8,918 nt of DNA from Kiritimatiellia bacterium (GTDB taxonomy: Bacteria; Verrucomicrobiota; Kiritimatiellia; RFP12; UBA1067). The position numbers and the translations under genes are program-made. Shown here piece after piece: positions 1 through 7,029 of the stretch (its first letter is position 1; each line of letters starts with the position of its first letter). The stretch is taken from contig JAGBZQ010000032.1 in assembly GCA_017628165.1 (NCBI GenBank), positions 1-8,918 on the forward strand, given 5' to 3'. The notes below the pieces were generated by a model that worked only from the letters and a program-made list of their open reading frames with translations, did not search any database and was not told where the DNA came from.

Positions 1-2526
1 CCTGAGCGAAAGCGCATTCTTACTCTCAGAGGCCTCTATGCCGATTTTGACGAACTTCGCGGACAGAGAAATCTTGCTGAGATTCAATTTCCATCCTCCT
101 TCCCTCTTCGAATCTCCCTTATCCCCGACCTTGACCCACTCCTCGCCGTCTTCAGACACCCATGCGGCAAGATCATCCGCATCTCCGAGAACCGTCACCC
201 CTGTTATCTCCACGCTGCCCGCGAGTTCAACTGTAGCCCACGGAGATACCTCTGCTTTCGTCGCGAAAAACCGCTTTCGTTTCGGACTGTAAGGCGTCGC
301 GTCAGATACACGCGGATGATCCTCCGGCGTATCTCCACTTCCTCTTGAAGAAATCTTCACGAGCGCATCCCCGGAAACGAGCGGAGCACCGTAGTCGCTC
401 TCGGGAACATTCAGCGTTCCCTTAGGCGGATCGTTCTCATTCCGGAAGTCCGCCAGCATACGAAAGGCATTTCTGTCAGACAGAAAAACACCCGACGCGA
501 AAATCCGCCGCCAGCTGAAGGTGCTCTTCGCTCTTCCATCTTCCCCTTTCCCAATCCCATCATCCCTCTTCCCTAAAGACGTAGCCGTCGCGAAGAAACG
601 TTCAAGACGGCTTTTATCCTTCCCGAAGCGCTCCATCGCGCAGCCGAATATCTGCCCCGTATAGACATCGCGGCCTTTGTTGGCTTCCAGCGCTACCGCG
701 AGCAGCTTGTCCTCGATCGCGGCATCCCCCTTGAACCTCTCGAGAAAACGGTCGAGCGCGTCGCCTTTGTAATTCATCTCTTCGGCGATAAACTTTTTCG
801 GCTGGGGGAGAGCTCGGAAAACTTTGGCTGTTTCTTTCGCGAGCTCATCGGCTTTAAGCCCCTTCTTCTGCATCGCGTCAAGCGCCTCGTGAGCAAAATC
901 CCAGGTTACGAGGTGGCCGTCTTTCTGTAGTTTCAGAAGCTCTCCCATATACGTGCGCCATTCATCGACGGAGGCGTCTTTCGCCTTTAGGGAATCGGTG
1001 TAGGCGCGCCACGCCGTATAGTTGTAGGGACAGCGCATCGCGGATTCCTTTACGCGCCCCGCGAAAAGCAGAAGCTCCGATTCATCGTGCGCCGTACGGT
1101 CACCAAACGCGCGCTCCGTCGACTGCAGATACTGGAAACCGTTCCCCCAGATCGAAAAGCATTTGTTGGAATAACGGTTGGCCTTATAATAAATCTGCCA
1201 GTCGCCGTTTTCGTTGCGCATGGCCCAGCAAAGATGCGGCGGTCGTCCCGGGCGGTTTAAAGTGACGGCCATAAGCCCCTGAGAGTTGGCGGCAAACGCG
1301 GAAAAGCGCGAAATCTCCAAGCAGACGCCACCGATGCGTGAGCGCAGATAGAGACGCGGCAGGCCGGAATCCTCCCAAGGCCTCATATACCCTTCCCAGG
1401 GTTTCATGCTCTCGCGAAACGTTCGGAACTTGTTTGCGCCGAAACAGTTTGTCTTGCGATATGGTATATTTTTGCTCACAGGACCATAGAGCTTTGTAGG
1501 AAAACGCTCTTGGGCGTTGAGATAGAGCGTCTGAGCCGGATCTTCCGGACGGCGGACGATAAAGCGCCATTCACGGCAATCGCGTTTCGCCGCGTCGGGA
1601 AGAAACCTCTCAGCCATGCCGATTCTGCGAAACGCCGCCCAATGGCGGACCGTCGCGGTCATATCGTCGCCCTTCTGAGCATTGATCGCCACAGCCACGG
1701 TTGCCTTTCTGCCCATTGGTGTCTTTGACCATCCCTCCTTCTCGTCATTGAGGAAAAGCGTCATCAGCGTCTCAAGCGCAAGAGGCGCGTCGAACACGGG
1801 ACCAGACAAAAGAAAATCCTCTAAAGTTGCGTCGTCGTCCCAAAGACGGGAGAAGAGTCTCTTTCCTCCGTTCAACCCTAAAATCTCCCTGATCTTATCC
1901 TCGGTACACGCCTCGACGAGCCGCTTTCTCAATATCGCGCGGCGCACGGGAGAGCCGCTCTTAAGATCATCAGCGGTAAAATCCGCTGGATATTCCAGCG
2001 CCAAAGTGAAACGCTTCTCATCCCTTTTCCCTTTTCCCACTTCCCATTCCAATCTCTTCGGCTCTAAATTAATTACGCCATCACCCCATGCGCCAAGCCC
2101 GCAGAGAGGGACTTTCGGAGGTTTTGGAACATCAACGCCGAGCTCTTTAAGAAAAAGATACGCGGGATACCCCCAAAAAGACGAGGGGCCTAATTGATAT
2201 GCGGCCTTTAGACACTCGATACATCGATCTTTATTTTTATCTAGGTCGTATCTCAAGAGCGCGAATTCGGCCATATCAACAGACTGTCGCTCCTCCAGAT
2301 TTCTTTTGTCATCCGGGCGCGAGCGCAATTCGGCGATAAACGAGAGCCCCTCCTGCCATTTGCCGTCAGCGCCCAAGCGGTTCGCCTGCCTTACATCTTC
2401 ATATCCGTCAGCCGCACGGACGGGCTGACGAACACTCAAATCCGGCATGGCAACTGCTGAATTGATTGCAAAGATTGCCGCTGCCGCAGCTATAATTACA
2501 GATTTCGCTCTCATTTTATACAACAT
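1..2526 (-). CDS. Large secreted protein, transglutaminase-like core plus C-terminal discoidin-like domain (3' end beyond window)
   Basis: The frame is open for 842 codons from an ATG at 2526 to the left edge; I read every codon and found no stop, so the C terminus is missing. The start is supported by AAGGA 7 bases upstream. Residues 1-26 form a Sec signal peptide (basic start, Ala/Ile-rich core, AVA before Met27). Residues 35-110 look like TPR-type helices. Around residues 395-450 there is a transglutaminase-like core: GGVC with Cys402, then ISRFSAFAANS, then PPH with His431 and a GDW motif. Helical, TPR-like sequence follows (about 480-640). The final 130 or so residues, with WVSEDGEEW near 790-797, resemble an F5/8 type C (discoidin) carbohydrate-binding fold. 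The expected catalytic Asp after the tryptophan is not obvious, so activity is uncertain. Low-complexity Gly/Lys/Asp/Arg inserts interrupt the protein near residues 161-169 and 652-665. It probably acts outside the cytoplasm, perhaps on glycoproteins or peptides; the substrate is unknown. Domain calls come from motif reading, not a profile search. Confidence 0.5.
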   Translation of the reverse strand, partial: MLYKMRAKSVIIAAAAAIFAINSAVAMPDLSVRQPVRAADGYEDVRQANRLGADGKWQEGLSFIAELRSRPDDKRNLEERQSVDMAEFALLRYDLDKNKDRCIECLKAAYQLGPSSFWGYPAYLFLKELGVDVPKPPKVPLCGLGAWGDGVINLEPKRLEWEVGKGKRDEKRFTLALEYPADFTADDLKSGSPVRRAILRKRLVEACTEDKIREILGLNGGKRLFSRLWDDDATLEDFLLSGPVFDAPLALETLMTLFLNDEKEGWSKTPMGRKATVAVAINAQKGDDMTATVRHWAAFRRIGMAERFLPDAAKRDCREWRFIVRRPEDPAQTLYLNAQERFPTKLYGPVSKNIPYRKTNCFGANKFRTFRESMKPWEGYMRPWEDSGLPRLYLRSRIGGVCLEISRFSAFAANSQGLMAVTLNRPGRPPHLCWAMRNENGDWQIYYKANRYSNKCFSIWGNGFQYLQSTERAFGDRTAHDESELLLFAGRVKESAMRCPYNYTAWRAYTDSLKAKDASVDEWRTYMGELLKLQKDGHLVTWDFAHEALDAMQKKGLKADELAKETAKVFRALPQPKKFIAEEMNYKGDALDRFLERFKGDAAIEDKLLAVALEANKGRDVYTGQIFGCAMERFGKDKSRLERFFATATSLGKRDDGIGKGEDGRAKSTFSWRRIFASGVFLSDRNAFRMLADFRNENDPPKGTLNVPESDYGAPLVSGDALVKISSRGSGDTPEDHPRVSDATPYSPKRKRFFATKAEVSPWATVELAGSVEITGVTVLGDADDLAAWVSEDGEEWVKVGDKGDSKREGGWKLNLSKISLSAKFVKIGIEASESKNALSLR
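543..573 (-). other. G-quadruplex motif in coding strand (five G-tracts)
   Basis: On the minus (coding) strand five G-tracts of 3, 3, 3, 3 and 4 bases follow one another with spacers of 4, 5, 3 and 3 bases. Any four consecutive tracts satisfy the canonical G3+N1-7 pattern. The tract is in frame and encodes a Gly/Lys/Asp-rich stretch between the helical region and the next folded part of the large secreted protein. Folding in DNA or mRNA is inferred from the pattern alone. Confidence 0.6.
2022..2045 (-). other. G-quadruplex motif with strict 7-base period in coding strand
   Basis: On the minus (coding) strand four GGG triplets are each separated by exactly 4 bases (AAGT, AAAA, AAAA), giving a 7-base period and a textbook G4 pattern. 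The period is not a multiple of 3, yet the reading frame passes through it, encoding a VGKGKRDEKR-type insert around residues 161-170 of the large secreted protein. Structure formation is inferred. Confidence 0.65.
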
Positions 2527-2533
2527 ACTTTTT

Positions 2534-2538
2534 TCCTT
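2534..2538 (-). promoter_or_regulatory. Ribosome binding site of the large secreted protein gene
   Basis: AAGGA on the minus strand lies 7 bases before the ATG at 2526. A second in-frame ATG at 2514 (Met5) has no comparable site at the right distance, so the first ATG is preferred. This keeps two basic residues (Lys4, Arg6) in the n-region of the signal peptide. Confidence 0.6.
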
Positions 2539-2551
2539 CGTCTCAATTGCC

Positions 2552-2576
2552 TGATATTATCTGATAATGATATCAT
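2552..2576 (-). promoter_or_regulatory. A+T-rich nested inverted repeats upstream of the large secreted protein gene
   Basis: The spacer between gltS and the large gene (2527-2659) contains ATTATC-T-GATAAT, a perfect palindrome at 2556-2568. It overlaps a second perfect palindrome, ATGATATCAT, at 2567-2576. TGATAT (2552-2557) and ATATCA (2570-2575) form outer arms. Minus-strand hexamers resembling -10 boxes (GATAAT at 2556-2561 and TATGAT at 2572-2577) fall inside, but no good -35 box is at a proper distance. It could be an operator overlapping a promoter. It lacks the G+C stem and U-run of an intrinsic terminator, and I see no terminator elsewhere in this spacer. Confidence 0.3.
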
Positions 2577-2659
2577 AAAATGGCGATAAAATCATCGGAG
2601 ATTCAAACTTTTTCTCTAATACGATCCTTTTTATCCAGAAAACGCATAAGTCCAGCACG

Positions 2660-4048
2660 TCAGCTAACGGCTTTGTTGCGACGCATCAAGAAAACGCTGA
2701 CCACAACCCAAATCGTCAAAACCGTCAACGACACTAAAAACACCGGCAGCCATCCGATCGTGAAGACCAGGGCGAAAGCAAGCGCGACCCACATGTTCGT
2801 CGCCGGCTCGTGAATGAGCTGCTTGCCGGCGAAAGATGCGGCTGCGATCGTCTTGTTGTGAGGATCGACCGTGCGCAAAAGGAGAAGGCCTGTCGCCGTG
2901 ACACCAGTAGCCTGACCGAATTCGGCGATGCCGCGCTCAAACCACGCCTCCTTAAAAAGGCGCGGCGAGAAGAACAATACGGAGAACACGGTCCAGGACA
3001 ATCCGGCTACGCTCATAACAAGAAGCGACAGCCAGTTCTGCGCGACAACCGAAACGTTTATCGTCGCAACGGCGGCAAGAGCAAGACAGTCGAGAGCAGC
3101 TCCGGAAATACGCTCCATCTGAGCGCGGTCGACAAGAAGGTCGACCTTAATGAATTTAGACACGGTCTGAAGAATCACACCTCCGAGCATACAGAGAGGA
3201 AAGAGCGGAAAACCGGCGAAAAGACGCGTTTTGTAATTCGGAAAGCATGCGATTTCCAGTTTCTGCAGCCCTTCGAGAATGCCATAGCCTATCAAAACGG
3301 CGATACCGATAATCGCGATATGCCAGGCGAGGGAATCCACAGAGTCGGCCAGGACCGTCTGTTTTCCTGCGGAGGGTCTCTCCGTCTGGGCGTGAATGCC
3401 GCGACGCTCATGAAGCGTGCGTTTATGGAACGGACGGACGGTTCTAATGTAGCCGCGCGAATAAGCCCAGTTGACAAGAACCATTCCGATGACGATACCT
3501 GAAATCATGCCGATGGTCGCGACCGTAATACCGAGCGCGACACCGTCCTCCCAGCCGTGCATGACAAAATTATCTCTCATTCCTCCGACCGTGCCGTGAC
3601 CGCCCTCGAAACCCATCTCGAGAAGATTGCCGAACGCTTCTGGAACATTGAACATCGGCGCGAGCAGAAAACCTGCAAGGCCTATGCCTACAACGAACTG
3701 CCCCCACACGACGATCTGAGCCAGCGTGAGCTGAGGAAGGACGGACGAGGCGAGATTCTTTACTTTGGGAACACCACCGCCCAGGAACAGCGTGGCGAAG
3801 ATTATATTGATAAGAAAGCCCGGCATGCTTCTCATCTCGGAAACAACCTGTTCCGGAATAAGGCTGCGATATGATGATATGAGAATCAAACCTAAAATAC
3901 CGCCGACGATGGAGCTGGGCAGATAGAGCCTCTGCAAAAGCGGAATCTGAACTCTGAGAATCTTACCCGCAACGAGAAGGACGGACAATGCCGCAAAAAT
4001 TACAACTGCTGTCATTCTGTTTTTGTTTTTATCGTTTAATTTTACCAA
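2660..4048 (-). CDS. gltS: Sodium/glutamate symporter, GltS (ESS) family
   Basis: A 462-residue, strongly hydrophobic inner-membrane protein with about ten to twelve predicted membrane segments. It would import glutamate together with sodium. The two halves each carry a family-type re-entrant signature: GFEGGHGTVGG at residues 146-156 and EFGQATGVTATG beginning at about 376. It is longer than the roughly 400-residue proteobacterial GltS, mainly through a charged loop between about residues 205 and 245. The start is uncertain. TTG at 4048 directly follows an in-frame TAA and has only a weak GGA 5 bases upstream; the ATG at 4015 (Met12) starts right at the first membrane segment but has no visible ribosome binding site. 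The gene begins 20 bases after the sulfatase stop and is probably co-transcribed with it. Family assignment is firm; glutamate specificity is inferred from the family. Confidence 0.9.
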   Translation of the reverse strand: MVKLNDKNKNRMTAVVIFAALSVLLVAGKILRVQIPLLQRLYLPSSIVGGILGLILISSYRSLIPEQVVSEMRSMPGFLINIIFATLFLGGGVPKVKNLASSVLPQLTLAQIVVWGQFVVGIGLAGFLLAPMFNVPEAFGNLLEMGFEGGHGTVGGMRDNFVMHGWEDGVALGITVATIGMISGIVIGMVLVNWAYSRGYIRTVRPFHKRTLHERRGIHAQTERPSAGKQTVLADSVDSLAWHIAIIGIAVLIGYGILEGLQKLEIACFPNYKTRLFAGFPLFPLCMLGGVILQTVSKFIKVDLLVDRAQMERISGAALDCLALAAVATINVSVVAQNWLSLLVMSVAGLSWTVFSVLFFSPRLFKEAWFERGIAEFGQATGVTATGLLLLRTVDPHNKTIAAASFAGKQLIHEPATNMWVALAFALVFTIGWLPVFLVSLTVLTIWVVVSVFLMRRNKAVS

Positions 4049-4068
4049 TTATATCCAATGGCGGTCAA

Positions 4069-5589
4069 TCATCGTTTTGTGAGTATGACTCGCAAACGTT
4101 CTTGAAGAGCCGCTACCAGCTGTGGATTTTTCGCAGCAACATCATTCTTCTCGCCAAAATCGTTCGCGAGATTAAAAAGTTTAGGCGCGCCGTTTTTAGG
4201 AGAGAAAAGTTTCCAATCGCCCGATCTGAAACCTATCGGCCCCCATCCGGGCTGTTCAACAAGCTCCTTGCGGCCCACGGAAGAGCCTCCTATCATAACG
4301 TCCTCAAGATTTAGGGAATCGAGCATTGATCCGTCAGGGACATCAACGCCGAGAATCGCAGCGAGAGTACGCGAAATATCCGTCTGCGACAAGAGCGCCG
4401 ACGACACACCCCCAGGCTTAACCTGCCCTGGCCAAGACACGATAAACGGCACGCGCGTTCCGCCCTCATAACACCCGTATTTCGTGCCGCTGAACGGATG
4501 AGCGGGATTGATGCCATCCCAAGCGGCGCGGGCGCCGTCTTCATAACCGTCGGAAATCCGCGGACCGTTGTCACTCGTGAAGATAAAGAGCGTATCGTCG
4601 TAACCGTATTTCTTAAGGCTCGCCCTTACCTGACCGAGCGCATCATCCATCTCGACAATCTGATCGCCTCTTATTCCGAGATCGGTCTTTCCCTTAAAGC
4701 GCTTATGCGGATCGCGAGGCACATGCACATCACTTGTGCAGAAATAGAGAAATACGTTCTCTCCCGCAGATTCCTTCAGAAAGAGATCGGCCTGACGGCA
4801 TAACGTATCGCTGATATCCTGATCTTTCCAACACGCGGTCTTTCCGCCGCGCATGTGGCCAATGCGTGAAATGCCGTCGATTATCGTTTTATCATGCTGC
4901 CGGTCGCTCGGATGCCCCCACGCTTTAAGGTGTTCAGGGTTCGTTCGCGCAGTAATCTCTCCTTCCCATTTTTTTGGCACATTATCATATGATATCTCTA
5001 TGGGATCGGCAGGATCCAGACCAACGACCTCGCCGTTGCGGAGAAATACGCACGGCACCCGGTCGGCTGTGGCTGCGAGAATAAAAGAATAATCAAACCC
5101 CACCTCATTCGGACCAGGGCTGATTTTCTTATTCCAGTCGGTAGGCTCGTCTCCGCCTCCCAAACCAAGATGCCATTTACCGATCACGCCGGTACGATAG
5201 CCGGAGCGACGCATCATTTCGGGCAACGTAAGTTTACCTTCACCCGGAAGCGGGAGAATAAGTTTGGCATCGCCGTCAAGAATCGTGGTACCCGGGCGCC
5301 TAAAGGCGTAATCGCCCGTCAACAAGGAATAACGGCTCGGAGTACAAACAGACGTCGGGCTGTGAGCATCGGTAAACCGGCATCCCTCAGCGGCAAGTTC
5401 ATCGAGATTTGGACACGGAACACGCTTCTGGCCGTATGTTGAAGTATCTCCATACCCGAGATCATCCACATAGAAGATCACAACCGCTTTCGGTTTAGTG
5501 CGCCCTGAAACAACACCGAACGTTGGCGCAACGGCCACGGCCGACAAAAGCGTCAAAAACTCGCGACGATTAACTCGATTTAACTTCAT
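4069..5589 (-). CDS. Tat-exported formylglycine-dependent sulfatase (S1 family)
   Basis: A 506-residue arylsulfatase-type hydrolase that would remove sulfate esters, probably from sulfated glycans. The N terminus has a twin-arginine signal (NRREFLTLL, residues 7-15) followed by a hydrophobic Ala/Val segment, so export in folded form is expected. Visible active-site elements are Asp42-Asp43 (calcium), CTPSR at 82-86 with Cys82 as the residue converted to formylglycine, GKWHLG at 137-142, a TSDVH segment with His289, SDNGP at 339-343, and GTKYGCYEGGTRVP at 368-381 with Lys370. Length and the closing FRSGDWKLF segment fit complete S1 sulfatases. The Cys-type site needs a separate maturase (anSME or FGE), which is not in this window. 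I chose ATG 5589 because GGGA lies 6 bases before it; ATG 5601 would add four residues but has no ribosome binding site. The 70-base gap from murI suggests its own promoter: a TATAAC at 5609-5614 lacks a good -35. Substrate cannot be read from sequence. Confidence 0.93.
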   Translation of the reverse strand: MKLNRVNRREFLTLLSAVAVAPTFGVVSGRTKPKAVVIFYVDDLGYGDTSTYGQKRVPCPNLDELAAEGCRFTDAHSPTSVCTPSRYSLLTGDYAFRRPGTTILDGDAKLILPLPGEGKLTLPEMMRRSGYRTGVIGKWHLGLGGGDEPTDWNKKISPGPNEVGFDYSFILAATADRVPCVFLRNGEVVGLDPADPIEISYDNVPKKWEGEITARTNPEHLKAWGHPSDRQHDKTIIDGISRIGHMRGGKTACWKDQDISDTLCRQADLFLKESAGENVFLYFCTSDVHVPRDPHKRFKGKTDLGIRGDQIVEMDDALGQVRASLKKYGYDDTLFIFTSDNGPRISDGYEDGARAAWDGINPAHPFSGTKYGCYEGGTRVPFIVSWPGQVKPGGVSSALLSQTDISRTLAAILGVDVPDGSMLDSLNLEDVMIGGSSVGRKELVEQPGWGPIGFRSGDWKLFSPKNGAPKLFNLANDFGEKNDVAAKNPQLVAALQERLRVILTKR

Positions 5590-5659
5590 ATTTTTTCCCA
5601 TTACAGATGTTATAGCGCGCGCGGACGATATTCATGTGGATTATGCCATTTTCTGAAAG

Positions 5660-6430
5660 TTAAACCTGATCACGAGAAATAGCATACTTCGGAACGCTCA
5701 GCAGATTATCAGGCATAGAGCCGATAAAAACGTGATGCGGCTCCGCACTCTCTGAGGATAGTGAGTGTTCGGCGAGAACGCGGCGCGTCTGCTCGGCAAC
5801 TGCCTGCGAAGGCTCGACAATTTCCGCGCGGCCTTTGATGACCTTGGCGATAAGCGGGCTTAAATGCGGAAAATGCGTACACCCCAGGACGATCCTATCA
5901 CATCCAGCGGCAAGAAGCGGCTCGATTTTCTTTCGGACAACCCCTTCTGCATATCCGCCCGAAAGGATCCCCTTCTCCACGAGATCTACAAACTCATCCG
6001 CGACAACCGCAAGGATGGTCACGCCTCGGGCAAACTTCTCCTTGGTGGAATTGTAGAGGCGCCCATTGAAAGTGCCCTCCGTTGCCAAAACTCCAATGAT
6101 TCCGCTTTTAGATTCGATCGCGGCGGGCTTGATTGCAGGCTCTATCCCTACAAAAGGGATTTCCGGATATTTGGCGCGCAAAAAATCTATAGCCGCGGCA
6201 GATGCCGTATTGCACGCCACCACAATCATTTTACAGCCTCGCCCGATAAGGCGCCCTGCATTTATCTCGGAAAGCGCAATAATCTCCTCTGCCGTCTTGT
6301 TTCCGTACGGACAGTTTTCGCTGTCTGCAATATAAACCGTAGACTCGCAGGGGCAAATCTTCTTGAAGGCCTCCAGGATGCAAAGCCCGCCTATCCCTGA
6401 ATCAAAAAATCCTACTGGGCGATCATCCAT
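5660..6430 (-). CDS. murI: Glutamate racemase
   Basis: A 256-residue cytoplasmic enzyme interconverting L- and D-glutamate, supplying D-Glu for the second residue of the peptidoglycan stem peptide. The cofactor-independent two-cysteine mechanism is visible: Asp10-Ser11 in the GFFDSGIGG motif, the first catalytic cysteine in VACNTAS (Cys73), and the second in LGCTHFPHL (Cys184, with Thr185-His186). The PYG element after YIAD (residues 33-43) is also typical. Length matches the family's usual 250-290. ATG 6430 is chosen over an upstream TTG at 6442 because GGAG sits 6 bases before it and its A is shared with the stop of the preceding gene (TGATG). It is the last gene of the cca-thiN-murI group, with no clear terminator after it. 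Identification is firm. Confidence 0.96.
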   Translation of the reverse strand: MDDRPVGFFDSGIGGLCILEAFKKICPCESTVYIADSENCPYGNKTAEEIIALSEINAGRLIGRGCKMIVVACNTASAAAIDFLRAKYPEIPFVGIEPAIKPAAIESKSGIIGVLATEGTFNGRLYNSTKEKFARGVTILAVVADEFVDLVEKGILSGGYAEGVVRKKIEPLLAAGCDRIVLGCTHFPHLSPLIAKVIKGRAEIVEPSQAVAEQTRRVLAEHSLSSESAEPHHVFIGSMPDNLLSVPKYAISRDQV

Positions 6431-7029
6431 CACACACTCCAAGCGATATAGACATACACCTTGCGGTTTGTAGAAAGCTCAATCACATCCGCATCTGCCT
6501 TATTGAGCGTAGCGCAGTAAAGATTCGAAAACTTCACTCCGCCGAGAGACCAGCAAAGCCCCTTAGACGCCATAACGGTGTCTCGCTCCGTAGCAAATAT
6601 GGAAACGCTTGCTCCCTTGCCTACCTTGTACGAGCCATGTCCCTCAAGCGCAGTGAAGCGGCCGTAATCAGTTATCACATCAAGCCCATATTCAAGAGCT
6701 CTGAACACATTGCCGATCGAATGATCCTCGCGTTTTCCACACGCACCGAGAATTACAGGACTAAGCCACCCCTGACTGCGGCAGAATTCCACCGCTTTGG
6801 CAAGATCATTGGTATCCTGATCATCAATCCTAACGAGAGTCTCAAACGATCCGCGCACAGAATCGCAATCGCCCACAACGGCAAAAGGCTCACGCCCTGT
6901 TTTCTCACGATAGGAATCCGCCGCGCTATCACAGCAAATGACACGCTTCGCGCCCATGAGAATACTCCGCGCATACGAAAAATCCGCCGGAAAATCTCCC
7001 GCTGCCAAAATCACGGTTTCAGCACTCAT
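6430..7029 (-). CDS. thiN: Thiamine pyrophosphokinase
   Basis: A 199-residue cytoplasmic enzyme that transfers diphosphate from ATP to thiamine, giving thiamine diphosphate in one step, as in thiamine-salvaging bacteria. Signature elements are CCDSAADSY (32-40), GDCDS (53-57, metal and nucleotide binding), DTNDLAKA (72-79) and GACGKREDHSIGN (95-107). The TDYGRFTAL stretch follows and the smaller vitamin-binding beta domain makes up the C-terminal part. Length is close to the usual 200-220. The frame stays open upstream to a TTG at 7098, but the ATG at 7029 has an excellent GGAGGA 7 bases before it and starts directly at the first beta strand, so the shorter form is chosen. It overlaps the end of cca by 11 bases and its stop overlaps the murI start, implying one operon. 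No thiamine (TPP) riboswitch is visible, as expected for an internal operon gene. Confidence 0.94.
   Translation of the reverse strand: MSAETVILAAGDFPADFSYARSILMGAKRVICCDSAADSYREKTGREPFAVVGDCDSVRGSFETLVRIDDQDTNDLAKAVEFCRSQGWLSPVILGACGKREDHSIGNVFRALEYGLDVITDYGRFTALEGHGSYKVGKGASVSIFATERDTVMASKGLCWSLGGVKFSNLYCATLNKADADVIELSTNRKVYVYIAWSV
6437..6440 (-). promoter_or_regulatory. Ribosome binding site of murI
   Basis: GGAG on the minus strand, 6 bases before the ATG at 6430 and inside the end of the thiamine pyrophosphokinase gene. It lies downstream of the alternative TTG at 6442, so it selects the ATG. Confidence 0.65.

Noticed and set aside
100..118. GATTCGAA on the minus strand resembling a tRNA T-loop
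   Set aside because: No acceptor, anticodon or D-arm can be paired around it, and it lies in the open frame of the discoidin-like domain.
1184..2197. Short open frames on both strands between 1184 and 2197
   Set aside because: The minus-strand frame of the large secreted protein is continuous through this whole region, with a signal peptide and domain motifs; the others are in alternative frames without support.
2810..3502. Plus-strand open frame of 230 codons, with others at 3557-3874 and 2580-2813
   Set aside because: They lie antisense to gltS, are rich in Arg/Lys/Asp from reverse-reading hydrophobic codons, and show no family motif or ribosome binding site. They are shadows of the minus-strand membrane protein.
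5602..5659. Possible terminator or promoter between murI and the sulfatase gene
   Set aside because: The GCGCGCGC run near 5615-5623 has no hairpin with a U-run, and the TATAAC at 5609-5614 has no acceptable -35 at 16-18 bases. Neither call can be supported.
5864..6400. Plus-strand open frame of 178 codons
   Set aside because: It is antisense to murI, whose catalytic motifs are all intact on the minus strand.
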